From NCBI RefSeq assembly GCF_028551275.1, contig NZ_CP117025.1, positions 496,001-560,000 of the forward strand: a stretch of DNA of 64,000 nucleotides. The letters are read 5' to 3'. Source of the stretch: Sphingomonas hankookensis (GTDB lineage Bacteria; Pseudomonadota; Alphaproteobacteria; Sphingomonadales; Sphingomonadaceae). Shown one piece after another: positions 45,070-54,186 of the stretch. Positions within the stretch are counted from its first letter, which is position 1. Each line of letters starts with the position of its first letter. The notes under the pieces were generated by a model. That model was not told where the DNA came from, searched no databases, and worked only from the letters and a program-made list of their open reading frames with translations. Made by a program: the position numbers and the translations under genes.

Positions 45070-45804
45070 TCAGGTCGCCGGTGTCGATTTCGCCTTGCGG
45101 GCATCGGCCACCGCGGTCTGCAGCGCGGGCAGCGTCTGCGCACCGCTCAGCACCTGGTCGCCGACCACCCAGGACGGGGTGCCGGTAAAGCCCAGCGTGC
45201 CTGCCGTCTTCAGGTTGCGCTCGATCTCGCCCACGACCTGCGGCGACTGGATCGCGGTGCGGGCGGCGGCAATGTCGAGGCCCGCGGTTGCAGCGGCCTG
45301 CTGGATCGACGCCTCGTCCACCCGGCCGCTGGCATAGAGGGCGTCGTGGAACGGCTTGAACTTGTTCTGGAGCGCGGCGGCGAGCGCCCACTCTGCGGCG
45401 CTGCGGCTGTCGGGTGACAGAATCGGCAGCTCGCGATAAACGATGCGGACGTTCGGATCGCCCGCGATCAGGCCGGTGATCGCCGGCAGGCTGGCGCGAC
45501 AGAAGCCGCAGGCATAGTCGAGATAGGCGACCACGCTGACATCGCCGTTCGGATTGCCGGCGATCGCGCCGGGGAAGGGCTCGACGATAGCGTCGCGATT
45601 GGCCGCCACCGCCTTGCCCGATTCCTTCGCCTGCAACCGCCGCATGGCTTCGGGCAGGATTTCGGGATTGGCGAGGATATAGTCGCGCACCACCGTCTCG
45701 GTCGCGGCACGATCGCCGGAATACTTGCCTGCTACGATCGCTCCGCCCGCGCCCGCCAATGCCGCCGCCGCCAGCATCAACGCATTTCCGATTCTACCCA
45801 TCAT
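45070..45804 (-). CDS. DsbA family thiol-disulfide oxidoreductase
   Basis: Periplasmic thioredoxin-fold protein that makes or reshuffles disulfides. The 244-residue product has an N-terminal signal or anchor ([20 protein letters not shown]) and a helical segment with [16 protein letters not shown] as in the Com1/BdbD type. The active site is CGFC (C99-C102) in [13 protein letters not shown], and the cis-proline segment is TGTPSWVVG. Start ATG at 45804 overlaps the stop of the M48 protease gene, so the two exported proteins are coupled, which may link disulfide formation and quality control of outer-membrane proteins. Confidence 0.9.
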   Translation of the reverse strand: MMGRIGNALMLAAAALAGAGGAIVAGKYSGDRAATETVVRDYILANPEILPEAMRRLQAKESGKAVAANRDAIVEPFPGAIAGNPNGDVSVVAYLDYACGFCRASLPAITGLIAGDPNVRIVYRELPILSPDSRSAAEWALAAALQNKFKPFHDALYASGRVDEASIQQAAATAGLDIAAARTAIQSPQVVGEIERNLKTAGTLGFTGTPSWVVGDQVLSGAQTLPALQTAVADARKAKSTPAT

Positions 45805-47159
45805 CCTCCCCGGCGGCGCCGCTGGCGCTGTTCTTCCTCGAACGCCGTCTGCGACGTCATTTGAATATCCTGCGCCCGAATCCAGTCCCGCGACCCTTGT
45901 GGCAGCAACCCCATCGCCCGCCGCGCGCTGGCCAGCGCCATGCGCGAATCGCCTGCCAGCGACGCATATTCCGCCATCGCCAGCGCGACCCGCGCCGGAT
46001 CGCCGCGCCGTTCGTACAGGATACTCAGCTGATACCACGCGAACGGGTTCTGGTTGTCGCGCGCGATCGCCTGTTTCAGCACCCGTTCCGCCTCGTCCAG
46101 CAGCGCAGGGTCCTCGGCGGCGATCAGCGCGTGGCCGAAGGTCGCGGCGATCAGCGGCGACGACCGCGTCCGCTCGGTCGCCTCGCGCAGCGGCGCCAGC
46201 GCGTCCTTCGGCTTGCCCGATTCGAGCAGGATCTGCCCCTCGAGTTCGAGGAAATAGGGATCGTCGGGCGCGGCCTTCACCAGCGCCAGCGTCTCCGCTG
46301 CCGCCTGCTCGGGGTAGCCCGACTTGTGATAGGCATAGGCGCGCGCATAATGGGCGTACACGCTCTGGTCGCTGGCCGGATAGCGGCGCAGCGTGTCCTT
46401 CGGATCGCTGACATAGCCGCGCAATTTGGCCTGCACCCGCTTGAACCGTGTCTCCAGCGCCTGATCGGTCGGCGCCTTGAACGACGGCGACGCCTGCACG
46501 TCCTGCGTCAGGTTGGCGATGCGTTCGCCGGTCAGCGGGTGGGTGCGCTGATAGCCATTGTCCTGCGGGATCGCGAGGCGATATTCCATGTTCTGGAGCT
46601 TCTTGAAGAAGTCCAGCATCCCCTGACCCGAGATATTGGCCCCCCGCAGGAACCGGGCACCGGCGGCATCGGCCGAGCTTTCCTGCGTGCGACTGAACGC
46701 CAGATAGCTGCCCATCGCGGCCTGTTGTCCGGCGGCGAGGATGCCCGCCCCGGCTTCGCCCGCGCCCGCCGCCATCGCGGCCACGCCCAGCAACAGGCTG
46801 AGCACGGTGATGCCGGTCGCCGGGGCCATGCCGCGCCCGGCCAGGGGCACGTGCCCGCCGACGATATGGCCGATCTCGTGCGCGACGACGCCTTGCACCT
46901 CGTTCGCATCGTCCGCCGCGTCGATCAGCCCGCTATGGATATAGACCGTCTGTCCGCCCGCGACGAAAGCGTTGATCGACTTGTCCTGTAGCAACACGAC
47001 GTTGAAGTTGCGCGGGTCGAGGCCCGCGGCGACCGCGATCGGGCGCGACATGTCGTTCAGCAGCGCTTCCGTCTCGGCATCGCGCAGCATCGACTGGGCG
47101 GCGGCGGGCTGCGTCAGCAGGAGGATGGCGGCGACAATGCCGCCGAGCGCGCGCTTCAT
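45801..47159 (-). CDS. M48 family metalloprotease with TPR domain (BepA-like)
   Basis: Periplasmic zinc protease resembling BepA (YfgC), which assists or degrades outer-membrane proteins such as LptD. The signal peptide is MKRALGGIVAAILLLTQPAAAQ. The zinc motif HEIGH is at residues 94-98, with the third ligand glutamate in RTQESSADAAGARFL. The C-terminal half is TPR-like repeats (DQSVYAHYARAYAYHKSGYP, YQLSILYERRGDPARV). I prefer the ATG at 47159, which has an AAGGACC ribosome binding site and gives a clean signal peptide, over the in-frame ATG ten codons earlier. 452 residues. Confidence 0.9.
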   Translation of the reverse strand: MKRALGGIVAAILLLTQPAAAQSMLRDAETEALLNDMSRPIAVAAGLDPRNFNVVLLQDKSINAFVAGGQTVYIHSGLIDAADDANEVQGVVAHEIGHIVGGHVPLAGRGMAPATGITVLSLLLGVAAMAAGAGEAGAGILAAGQQAAMGSYLAFSRTQESSADAAGARFLRGANISGQGMLDFFKKLQNMEYRLAIPQDNGYQRTHPLTGERIANLTQDVQASPSFKAPTDQALETRFKRVQAKLRGYVSDPKDTLRRYPASDQSVYAHYARAYAYHKSGYPEQAAAETLALVKAAPDDPYFLELEGQILLESGKPKDALAPLREATERTRSSPLIAATFGHALIAAEDPALLDEAERVLKQAIARDNQNPFAWYQLSILYERRGDPARVALAMAEYASLAGDSRMALASARRAMGLLPQGSRDWIRAQDIQMTSQTAFEEEQRQRRRRGG

Positions 47160-47229
47160 GATGGTCCTTATCGGCGATGCGGCGGACATGGGTCAACGCC
47201 GCGATGCCGCCGGCCGGCTGAACCCCGGG

Positions 47230-47676
47230 TTAAGCCGAACCGTGGAACGCGGTGCTCGCGGAGAACAGCTTGATCCCCGTCGGCGGCTGCGACAGGTCGC
47301 CCTGGCGGGCACGGACCGCGAAATCGACCAGTTCGCCGACCGAGTGATAGGCACAGGGCTTCGACACGACGCCCAGGGTCCCGTCGATTCCGTCATCCAG
47401 CATTGCCGGATTTGCCGTGAGAAAGATGACGGTCGTCCCATAGGTCTGGCCGAGCATCCGCCCGATCAGCGGGCCCGTGGGACCGTCACGCAGATTGCAG
47501 TCGACCAGCGCGACGTCCGGGCGGATCGATGCCAGTTCCATCGCCCGCGACATGTCGGCGGCGATGCCGACCGGACGATAGCCATGCTCCTCCAGCGAGG
47601 CCTCCAGATCGATCGCGACCAGCATTTCGTCTTCGACGATCAGAACCGTGGGGGTTTGCATGGGAATTCCGGACAT
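47230..47676 (-). CDS. Single-domain response regulator
   Basis: A 148-residue receiver-only protein. The acidic pair is in VLIVEDEMLVAID, the phosphorylated aspartate is D59 in VALVDCNLRDG, the conserved threonine in IFLTANP and lysine in VVSKP. No output domain follows; the C-terminal 25 residues are unstructured-looking. Such stand-alone receivers in sphingomonads often act in the general stress or HWE-kinase pathways; an HWE kinase is 5 kb away on the other strand, but pairing is only a guess. A second ATG five codons in is also possible. Confidence 0.88.
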   Translation of the reverse strand: MSGIPMQTPTVLIVEDEMLVAIDLEASLEEHGYRPVGIAADMSRAMELASIRPDVALVDCNLRDGPTGPLIGRMLGQTYGTTVIFLTANPAMLDDGIDGTLGVVSKPCAYHSVGELVDFAVRARQGDLSQPPTGIKLFSASTAFHGSA

Positions 47677-47794
47677 AATCTAGAGCAAGGCAACGCGGAA
47701 TCGTCCGGTCGGTTCCGCGGCGCGGCGCAAACCGACCGCAATAATGTTGCGCCGATGATGCTTGTGCCGTCCGGTCGACATCGCTAATGGCCGC

Positions 47795-47847
47795 GACGGG
47801 CCACGCTGTCCCAACGCAGCGCGTGCTCTCTGTGAGGAGAGACTGAC
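47795..47847 (+). ncRNA. Possible structured serC leader RNA
   Basis: The 53 bases before serC can fold into a hairpin CGCTG-N8-CAGCG (47804-47821, or the alternative CACGC...GCGTG). A second hairpin, CTCTC-TGTGAG-GAGAG (47826-47841), would hide the GAGGAGAG ribosome binding site. The serC motif is a known leader in alphaproteobacteria in front of serC-serA; I cannot verify the match without a covariance model. Confidence 0.35.
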
Positions 47848-48978
47848 ATGACTGATCTTCCGCCTAAGCCGGCCACGACTCCCGCTCGCCCGTATTTTTC
47901 GTCCGGGCCCTGCGCCAAGCCGCCGGGCTGGTCCGCCGACCGCCTCAACCCCGTCAGCCTCGGCCGGTCGCACCGTTCGAAGATCGGCAAGCAGCGTCTG
48001 CAATATTGCATCGACCTGATGCGCGAATTGCTGAAGCTCCCCGATACGCACCGCATCGGCATCGTCCCCGGTTCCGACACCGGCGCGTTCGAAATGGCGA
48101 TGTGGACGATGCTGGGCGCCCGCCCCGTCACTGCGCTGGCATGGGAGAGCTTCGGCGAAGGCTGGGTGACCGATGCGGTCAAGCAGCTCAAGATCGATCC
48201 GACCGTCGTGCGAGCCGATTACGGCCAGCTGCCCGACCTGACTGCGATCGACTGGACCCACGACGTGCTGTTCACCTGGAACGGTACCACCTCTGGCGTC
48301 CGCGTTCCCAGTGCCGATTTCATCCCCGCCGACCGCGAGGGCCTGTCGTTCGCCGACGCGACCTCGGGCGTGTTCGCCTATGACATCGACTGGGCCAAGA
48401 TCGACGTCGCCACCTTCAGCTGGCAGAAGGTGCTAGGCGGGGAGGGCGCGCATGGCGTGCTGATCCTCGGCCCGCGCGCGGTCGAACGCCTCGAAAGTTA
48501 CACCCCCGCATGGCCGCTGCCCAAGGTCTTCCGCCTGGTGTCGAAGGGCAAGCTGACCGAGGGCATCTTCAAGGGCGAGACGATCAACACCCCGTCGATG
48601 CTGGCGGTCGAGGATGCGATCTTCAGCCTCGAATGGGGCAAGTCGCTGGGCGAGAACGGCCTGATCGCGCGCAGCGACGCCAATGCCGCCGCACTCGACA
48701 AGATCGTGGCGGAACGCGACTGGCTCGGCCATCTCGCCGCCGATCCGGCGACCCGGTCGAAGACCAGCGTCTGCCTGACGGTCGAGGGCGCCGACGAGGC
48801 GCTCATCAAGAAGATGGCGTCGCTGTTGGAGGCCGAAGGGGCTGCCTATGACGTCGCCGGCTATCGCGACGCTCCGGCGGGCCTGCGCATCTGGTGCGGT
48901 GCGACGGTCGATACCGCGGATATCGAGGCGCTCGGGCCATGGCTCGACTGGGCCTACGCGACGGCGAAGGCGGCATAA
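47848..48978 (+). CDS. serC: Phosphoserine aminotransferase
   Basis: PLP-dependent transamination of 3-phosphohydroxypyruvate to phosphoserine, second step of serine synthesis. The 376-residue protein is of the alphaproteobacterial SerC type: it starts with ARPYFSSGPCAKPPGWS. The PLP lysine is in FSWQKVLGGEGAHGVLILGP, and APAGLRIWCGATV is near the end. The start has a GAGGAGAG ribosome binding site. It is followed by serA after a 122-bp repeat-filled gap, in the usual serC-serA order. Confidence 0.95.
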   Translation: MTDLPPKPATTPARPYFSSGPCAKPPGWSADRLNPVSLGRSHRSKIGKQRLQYCIDLMRELLKLPDTHRIGIVPGSDTGAFEMAMWTMLGARPVTALAWESFGEGWVTDAVKQLKIDPTVVRADYGQLPDLTAIDWTHDVLFTWNGTTSGVRVPSADFIPADREGLSFADATSGVFAYDIDWAKIDVATFSWQKVLGGEGAHGVLILGPRAVERLESYTPAWPLPKVFRLVSKGKLTEGIFKGETINTPSMLAVEDAIFSLEWGKSLGENGLIARSDANAAALDKIVAERDWLGHLAADPATRSKTSVCLTVEGADEALIKKMASLLEAEGAAYDVAGYRDAPAGLRIWCGATVDTADIEALGPWLDWAYATAKAA

Positions 48979-48980
48979 AG

Positions 48981-49092
48981 CCCTCCCCCCTTCAGGGGAA
49001 AGGGTTGGGAGAGGGGCAGTCGCGCCACCTTTCCGCCCGCTCCCCGACTTCCCCTCTCCCGGCCCTCTCCCCTGAAGGGGAGAGGGAGAAGG
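48981..49092. repeat. Interspersed hairpin repeat, family R3
   Basis: Opposed arms CCCTTCAGGGGAAAGG (48989) and CCTCTCCCCTGAAGGGGAGAG with a GGGAGAGGGGCAGTC... inner part fill the serC-serA gap. The right arm ends eight bases before the serA start and contributes to its GGAGAAGG ribosome binding site. Confidence 0.75.
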
Positions 49093-49100
49093 AACGAAAC

Positions 49101-50678
49101 ATGCCTAAAGTTCTCATTTCCGACAAAATGGACCCCAAAGCCGCCCAGATCTTCCGCGAACGCGGGGTCGAGGTGGATGAGATCACCGGCAAGACGCCCG
49201 AAGAGCTGATGGCGATCATCGGCGACTATGACGGCCTCGCCATCCGCTCGTCGACCAAGGTGACCAAGGCGATCCTCGACGCCGCGAAGAACCTCAAGGT
49301 CGTCGGCCGCGCCGGCATCGGTGTCGATAACGTCGACATTCCCGCCGCCTCGGCCGCCGGCGTCGTCGTGATGAACACGCCGTTCGGCAATTCGATCACC
49401 ACCGCCGAGCACGCCATCGCGCTGATGTTCGCGCTCGCCCGCCAGCTTCCCGAGGCCGATGCCTCGACCCAGGCGGGCAAGTGGGAAAAGAACCGCTTCA
49501 TGGGCGTCGAGCTGACCGCCAAGACGCTGGGCCTGATCGGCGCGGGCAATATCGGCTCGATCGTCGCCGACCGCGCGCAGGGCCTGAAGATGAAGGTCAT
49601 CGCCTTCGATCCGTTCCTGTCGCCCGAACGCGCGATCGAGATCGGCGTCGAGAAGGTCGAGCTGGACCAGCTGCTGGCCCGCGCCGACTTCATCACGCTG
49701 CACACCCCCCTGACCGACCAGACCCGCAACATCCTGTCGGCGGAAAATCTGGCAAAGACCAAGAAGGGCGTGCGGATCATCAACTGCGCGCGCGGCGGGC
49801 TGATCGACGAGGCGGCATTGAAGGCGGCGCTCGACAGCGGCCATGTCGCGGGTGCCGCGCTCGACGTGTTCGTGCAGGAACCGGCCAAGGAATCGCCGCT
49901 GTTCGGTACGCCGAACTTCATCTCGACCCCGCATCTGGGCGCGTCGACCAGCGAGGCGCAGGTCAATGTCGCGATCCAGGTCGCCGAGCAGATGGCCGAT
50001 TTCCTCGTATCGGGCGGCGTCACCAACGCGCTCAACATGCCGTCGCTGTCGGCCGAAGAGGCACCGCGCCTCAAGCCATACATGGCGTTGGCCGAAAAGC
50101 TCGGGAGCCTGGTCGGGCAGCTGACCACCGGCGCGATCGCCCGCGTGTCGGTGCACAGCGAAGGCGCCGCGGCCGAGCTGAACCAGAAGCCGATCGTCGG
50201 CGCGGTGCTGGCCGGGTTCCTGCGCGTCCAGTCGGACACGGTGAACATGGTCAACGCGCCGTTCCTGACGAAGGAGCGCGGCATCGAGGTGCGCGAGGTC
50301 CGCAACGACCGCGAGGGCGATTACCAAACGCTGATCCGCGTCAGCCTCAAGACCGAAGCCGGCGAGCGGTCGGTCGCGGGCACGCTGTTCGGCAACGCCC
50401 AGCCGCGTCTGGTCGAACTGTTCGGCATTAAGGTAGAGGCCGATCTGGCCGGGCACATGCTGTACGTCGTCAACGAGGACGCGCCGGGCTTCATCGGCCG
50501 CATCGGCACCACACTGGGCGAAGCGGGTGTGAATATCGGCACCTTCCACCTCGGTCGTCGCGATGCCGGTGGCGAAGCGGTGGTGCTGCTGTCGGTCGAC
50601 GAAGCGGTGACGCCGGAGCTAGTGGCCAAGGTTCGCGCGCTTCCGGGCGTCAAGACGGTCATGCCGCTCAAGTTCTGA
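49101..50678 (+). CDS. serA: D-3-phosphoglycerate dehydrogenase
   Basis: NAD-dependent oxidation of 3-phosphoglycerate, first and regulated step of serine synthesis. The 525-residue product is the long type: the substrate domain starts MPKVLISDKMDPKAAQIF, the Rossmann motif is GLIGAGNIGSIVADRAQG, and the catalytic residues are in NCARGGLIDEAAL and HLGAST. An intervening ASB domain with NQKPIVGAVLAGFLR follows. The C-terminal ACT domain (MLYVVNEDAPGFIGRIGTTL) is likely to sense serine. The start at 49101 fits the family; the in-frame ATG at 48894 lies inside serC. A strong terminator follows. Confidence 0.97.
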   Translation: MPKVLISDKMDPKAAQIFRERGVEVDEITGKTPEELMAIIGDYDGLAIRSSTKVTKAILDAAKNLKVVGRAGIGVDNVDIPAASAAGVVVMNTPFGNSITTAEHAIALMFALARQLPEADASTQAGKWEKNRFMGVELTAKTLGLIGAGNIGSIVADRAQGLKMKVIAFDPFLSPERAIEIGVEKVELDQLLARADFITLHTPLTDQTRNILSAENLAKTKKGVRIINCARGGLIDEAALKAALDSGHVAGAALDVFVQEPAKESPLFGTPNFISTPHLGASTSEAQVNVAIQVAEQMADFLVSGGVTNALNMPSLSAEEAPRLKPYMALAEKLGSLVGQLTTGAIARVSVHSEGAAAELNQKPIVGAVLAGFLRVQSDTVNMVNAPFLTKERGIEVREVRNDREGDYQTLIRVSLKTEAGERSVAGTLFGNAQPRLVELFGIKVEADLAGHMLYVVNEDAPGFIGRIGTTLGEAGVNIGTFHLGRRDAGGEAVVLLSVDEAVTPELVAKVRALPGVKTVMPLKF

Positions 50679-50699
50679 TCGGCCTGTAAGGGTAGGCAG

Positions 50700-50735
50700 C
50701 GGGCTGTCGGAGCGATCCGGCAGCCCGTTTGCGTT
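50700..50735 (+). terminator. Terminator after serA
   Basis: CGGGCTGTCGGA-GCGA-TCCGGCAGCCCG forms a 12-bp stem (one T-G pair) with a GCGA loop and is followed by TTTGCGTTT, 21 bp after the serA stop. Confidence 0.8.
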
Positions 50736-50750
50736 TGCGCTACCCTTCTT

Positions 50751-50832
50751 CGTCACCCCGGACTTGATCCGGGGTCCCGCTTCTTCTTCTGCGACCGGAA
50801 AAAAGCGGGACCCCGGGTCAAGCCGAGGGTGG
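50751..50832. repeat. Interspersed repeat pair, same family as 26198
   Basis: CGTCACCCCGGACTTGATCC with GGGGTCCCGC is followed about 35 bp later by the opposed AAGCGGGACCCCGGGTCAAG. It lies between the serA terminator and hisZ. Confidence 0.75.
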
Positions 50833-50896
50833 CGTATGGGGTAAGGCAATGCGTCCATGCTTTCCCGCTCGCCTCGCACCCGCTAGGGGAAACCCC

Positions 50897-52000
50897 ATGA
50901 ACGACACCGGCCTCCTGCCCGAAGGGTTTCACGACCGCCTGCCCCCCGCCGCCGACGGCCTGCGCCGGTTCGAAGGGGCGGTGCTGGGCGTCGCGCATGG
51001 CTATGGCTATGAACAGGTCGACCCGCCGCTCGCCGAGTTCGAGGCGGGGCTGGCCAACCGGTTGAAGGGCACGGCGGCGACCGACGCGGTGCGCTTCGTC
51101 GATCCGGTCAGCCAACGGACGCTGGCGATCCGCCCCGATATCACCGCGCAGGTCGCGCGGATCGCGGCAACCCGCATGGGGCACCATCCACGTCCCGTCC
51201 GGCTGTCCTATGCCGGCCCGGTGCTGAAGCTGCGCGCGGGCGAACTCGCCCCGCGCCGCGCGCTGCGCCAGATCGGCGCCGAACTGATCGGTCTCGACAG
51301 CGTGGCGGCGGCGATCGAGGTCGTGACCGTCGCGGTCGAATCGCTGCGCGCGGCGGGCGTCACCGGCATCTCGATCGACTTTACCCTGCCCGATCTGGTC
51401 GCGACGCTGGCGGGCGATCCGCCGGGGCCGCAGCATGACGCGCTGATTGCCGCGCTGGATGCGAAGGATGCCGGGCGGGTCGCGGCGATCGATCCGGCCT
51501 ATCTGCCGCTGGTGGAGGCGGCGGGTCCGTTCGCTGCCGCCGTGGCCCGGCTGCGCGCGACCGATGCCGCCGGGCGGCTGGCGTCGCGGCTGGATGCGAT
51601 CGAGGCGGTGGTGGCGACCCTGCCGGCGGATGTCGGCGTGACGCTCGACCCGACCGAACGCCATGGCTTCGAATATCAAAGCTGGCTCGGCTTCTCGCTG
51701 TTCGCGCGCGGCGTGCTGGGCGAGGTCGGGCGGGGCGGCAGCTATGCGGTGTGCCATGCCGATGGGCGTGAGGAAGCGGCGGTCGGCTTCTCGCTCTACG
51801 CCGATGCGCTGCTCGATGCCGGGCTGGGTGCCAAGGATCGCCAGCGGCTGTTCCTGCCGCTCGGCACCGCCCCGGCTATCGCGACGCGGTTGCGCGGCGA
51901 AGGCTGGGTGACGGTCGCGGCACTGGCCGAAGGCGATACGCCTCAGGCGCAGCTGTGCACCCATGTCTGGGATGGCGAAACCGCCCAGGCGGTCGCCTGA
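50897..52000 (+). CDS. hisZ: ATP phosphoribosyltransferase regulatory subunit HisZ
   Basis: Histidyl-tRNA-synthetase-like protein without aminoacylation activity, which joins short-form HisG to make the first enzyme of histidine synthesis. The 367-residue protein starts LLPEGFHDRLPPAADGLRRF, and has VDPVSQRTLAIRPDITAQVARIAA and RLSYAGPVLKLRAG, the class II core. It lacks the C-terminal anticodon-binding domain of HisS and has GFEYQSWLGFSLFA near its end. Start at 50897; the longer frame is repeat-derived. hisG is not in this window. It converges with mucR. Confidence 0.9.
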   Translation: MNDTGLLPEGFHDRLPPAADGLRRFEGAVLGVAHGYGYEQVDPPLAEFEAGLANRLKGTAATDAVRFVDPVSQRTLAIRPDITAQVARIAATRMGHHPRPVRLSYAGPVLKLRAGELAPRRALRQIGAELIGLDSVAAAIEVVTVAVESLRAAGVTGISIDFTLPDLVATLAGDPPGPQHDALIAALDAKDAGRVAAIDPAYLPLVEAAGPFAAAVARLRATDAAGRLASRLDAIEAVVATLPADVGVTLDPTERHGFEYQSWLGFSLFARGVLGEVGRGGSYAVCHADGREEAAVGFSLYADALLDAGLGAKDRQRLFLPLGTAPAIATRLRGEGWVTVAALAEGDTPQAQLCTHVWDGETAQAVA

Positions 52001-52007
52001 ATGCGAC

Positions 52008-52031
52008 AGGGGCGACCGATCGGCCGCCCTT
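52008..52031. terminator. Hairpin between convergent hisZ and mucR
   Basis: AGGGGCGACCG and CGGCCGCCCTT pair with one mismatch in the 38-bp gap. On the minus strand it follows mucR, and on the plus strand hisZ, so it may serve both. No long T-run. Confidence 0.5.
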
Positions 52032-52038
52032 GGATCAC

Positions 52039-52536
52039 TTATTCGGCGGCCTTGGGCTTGCGGCCGCGACGCGGCGCGGCGTCACCCGTGGCTTCGCCAT
52101 CCTCGCTGGCGGTGCGTGCCTTGCGGCCGAGGCCAATGCGCTTCGCCATGTCGCGACGGCTCTGCGAATAGGTTTCGGCGACCATCGGATAGTCGGGGCG
52201 CAGGCCGTACCGCTCGCGATAGGTTTCCGGGGTCAGGCCATGGCCCGCCAGGTGACGGCGCAGCGTCTTGTACGGCTTGCCGTCGATCATCGAGATGATG
52301 TGATCCTTCGATGCCAGCGACTTGCGCACCGACACCGCCGGAACATGCTCCTGCTGCGGCGCCGATTCTTCCGGCTCCGACGTGCCCGATGCCAGCCCCA
52401 GGACGGTCGCGTGCATCGTCTGCAGGAATGCCGGAACATCCTCTGCCGCGACGCGGTTGTTACCATTGTTCAACCAGGCGATGGTAAGTTCGGTGGCCAG
52501 TTCGATCGCGTTGAGTTCGGAACTATCGTCGGTCAT
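52039..52536 (-). CDS. MucR family transcriptional regulator lacking zinc cysteines
   Basis: Ros/MucR-type regulator, a class that silences genes by binding AT-rich DNA and controls exopolysaccharide, motility and cell cycle. The 165-residue protein has the N-terminal oligomerisation part (LNAIELATELTIAWLNNGNN). The DNA-binding fold is DHIISMIDGKPYKTLRRHLAGHG, then LTPETYRERYGLRPDYPMVA. In Ros the zinc is held by Cys-x2-Cys/Asp and two His; here the first cysteine position is Ser and the second Asp, with both His kept, so zinc binding is unlikely. The lysine/arginine-rich tail (RRGRKPKAAE) is typical of sphingomonad homologues. Confidence 0.9.
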   Translation of the reverse strand: MTDDSSELNAIELATELTIAWLNNGNNRVAAEDVPAFLQTMHATVLGLASGTSEPEESAPQQEHVPAVSVRKSLASKDHIISMIDGKPYKTLRRHLAGHGLTPETYRERYGLRPDYPMVAETYSQSRRDMAKRIGLGRKARTASEDGEATGDAAPRRGRKPKAAE

Positions 52537-52814
52537 GGATATCTCCTCAATGCGGGCGAAATGCTACGGGCCCGGCGGCAGGTCAATGGCTGTGACCCGG
52601 ATAATCTTATTTTCAACTGAATTATTCGGTCGAAACGCCGATTTCAGCGGATGGCATACGAATTGTTTACCCTCCATCGACCTGAATCGACAATGTGCGC
52701 GTTGAGTGAGATGTCTCTCGACCGCAATAGGGTACGATGGCGGCCTTGCGAATATTCTTGGCGCAGCGACCTTGCCCGCAACGGCGCGGTCCACCTTGGA
52801 CAAAAGATGTGAAC
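52537..52814. promoter_or_regulatory. A+T-richer divergent promoter region of mucR and the HWE kinase
   Basis: 278 bp with no gene. It contains A+T-rich blocks unusual for this window (CTTATTTTCAACTGAATTATT at about 52606 and GAATATTCTTGG at 52748), possible sites for MucR or promoters. No exact motif assigned. Confidence 0.4.
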
Positions 52815-54179
52815 ATGACAGCCGGCACCATCGATCCATCGTCACCGATTTGGCATGATATTGCCGACACGATGCCGATACTGGCATGGGTGGCGGACGA
52901 TGACGGCCGGTTGCTATGGGGCAATCGCTGCTGGCAGGCCGATTTTCACGATACGACCGGCCGGACTCTTTGGGACTGTTGTCACGACGGGCCAGGGCGC
53001 GATGCAGTACGGCGAACGTGGCGGGATGGCGTGGCCGCCGGCACGTCCTTTGCCCTGTCGCTGCCGCTGGCTGCCGATCATATCGACGTGCCGGTCGGAT
53101 TTTGCGTGCGCCCGGAAGGTGCCGGCCGCTGGATCGGTATCGCATCGGGTGAGGAATCGCGGCGTCAGGCGGAATCGGCGCGGGCGGCAACGCGGGCCGA
53201 ACTCGATACGCTGACCAACGCCATGCCGCAGATGGTGTGGGCGACCCGGCCAGATGGCCATCACGACTATTACAATGCGCAATGGTATCGCTTCACCGGC
53301 ATGCCGGAGGGTTCGACCGATGGCGAGGGGTGGAACGGCATGTTCCACCCGGAGGACCAGGATCGCGCCTGGGCGCGGTGGCGGCACAGCCTGACCACCG
53401 GCGAGGATTACGAGATCGAATATCGCCTGCGCCACCGCAGCGGAGCCTATCGATGGGTGCTGGGACGGGCGCAGCCGGTGCGCGATGCCGACGGCATGAT
53501 CGTACGCTGGATCGGCACCTGCACCGATATTGATTCCGCCAAGCGTGCCGCCGAACAGAACGATATCCTGAGCCGTGAACTCAGCCACCGGATCAAGAAC
53601 ATCTTCGCGATCATCAGCGGGTTGGTGCGGATGTCGGCGCGGCGTATGCCGGCGGTGCGGGAATTTGCCGACGACCTTGCCCGCCGGATCGCGGCGCTGG
53701 GCGCGGCACACGACCTCGCCCGCCCGCACAGCGACATATCGCGCCCGCTGATCGGCGAGGCGACGCTCCATCACGTCCTGCGCGAGTTGCTGACGCCCTA
53801 TGCGCCCGACCAGTGGCGGATCGCGGGGGACGACGTGCCGATCGACGATCGCGGCGCCACGCCGATCGCGCTGATCTTTCACGAACTGGCGACCAACGCC
53901 GCCAAATATGGCGGACTGTCGGTGCCAGAAGGGCGCGTGACGGTTCACACCCGGCTGGACGGCGACACGCTGCGCATCGACTGGTGCGAAACGGACGGTC
54001 CGGCGATCGCCGGCGAGCCGGAGGCGACCGGGTTCGGCACGCGGCTGGCAGCGCTCAGCATCGAACAGCAGCTCGCCGGCAGGATCGCCCGCGACTGGCG
54101 GCCGGAAGGGCTGGCGGTACGCATCGAGCTCAGCCCGTCGGCGCTGGTACGCGAGCGCCCCGTTCCGGTCGACGCCTGA
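52815..54179 (+). CDS. PAS domain-containing HWE-family sensor histidine kinase
   Basis: A 454-residue soluble sensor kinase without membrane segments. There are two PAS-like regions, about residues 10-110 and 130-250; the second has MVWATRPDGHHDYYNAQWY and a PAC ending RWIGTCTDIDSAKRAAEQ. The HWE kinase core has the phospho-accepting histidine in SRELSHRIKNIFAIISGLV, the N-box histidine in FHELATNAAKYGG and the WxE in IDWCETDG that give the family its name. The start at 52815 is preferred over an upstream ATG because the family PAS start and spacing fit. Sensed signal (possibly light, redox or stress) and partner regulator are not known. Confidence 0.9.
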   Translation: MTAGTIDPSSPIWHDIADTMPILAWVADDDGRLLWGNRCWQADFHDTTGRTLWDCCHDGPGRDAVRRTWRDGVAAGTSFALSLPLAADHIDVPVGFCVRPEGAGRWIGIASGEESRRQAESARAATRAELDTLTNAMPQMVWATRPDGHHDYYNAQWYRFTGMPEGSTDGEGWNGMFHPEDQDRAWARWRHSLTTGEDYEIEYRLRHRSGAYRWVLGRAQPVRDADGMIVRWIGTCTDIDSAKRAAEQNDILSRELSHRIKNIFAIISGLVRMSARRMPAVREFADDLARRIAALGAAHDLARPHSDISRPLIGEATLHHVLRELLTPYAPDQWRIAGDDVPIDDRGATPIALIFHELATNAAKYGGLSVPEGRVTVHTRLDGDTLRIDWCETDGPAIAGEPEATGFGTRLAALSIEQQLAGRIARDWRPEGLAVRIELSPSALVRERPVPVDA

Positions 54180-54186
54180 ACGCAAA

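Noticed and set aside
46848..46853. CACGTG core in the M48 protease gene as another parS
   Set aside because: Flanks (GGGGCACGTGCCCG) do not match GTTNCACGTGRAAC.
48954..50549. 531-codon open frame antisense to serA
   Set aside because: Long only because of GC-rich codon bias opposite a conserved gene; no domain pattern.
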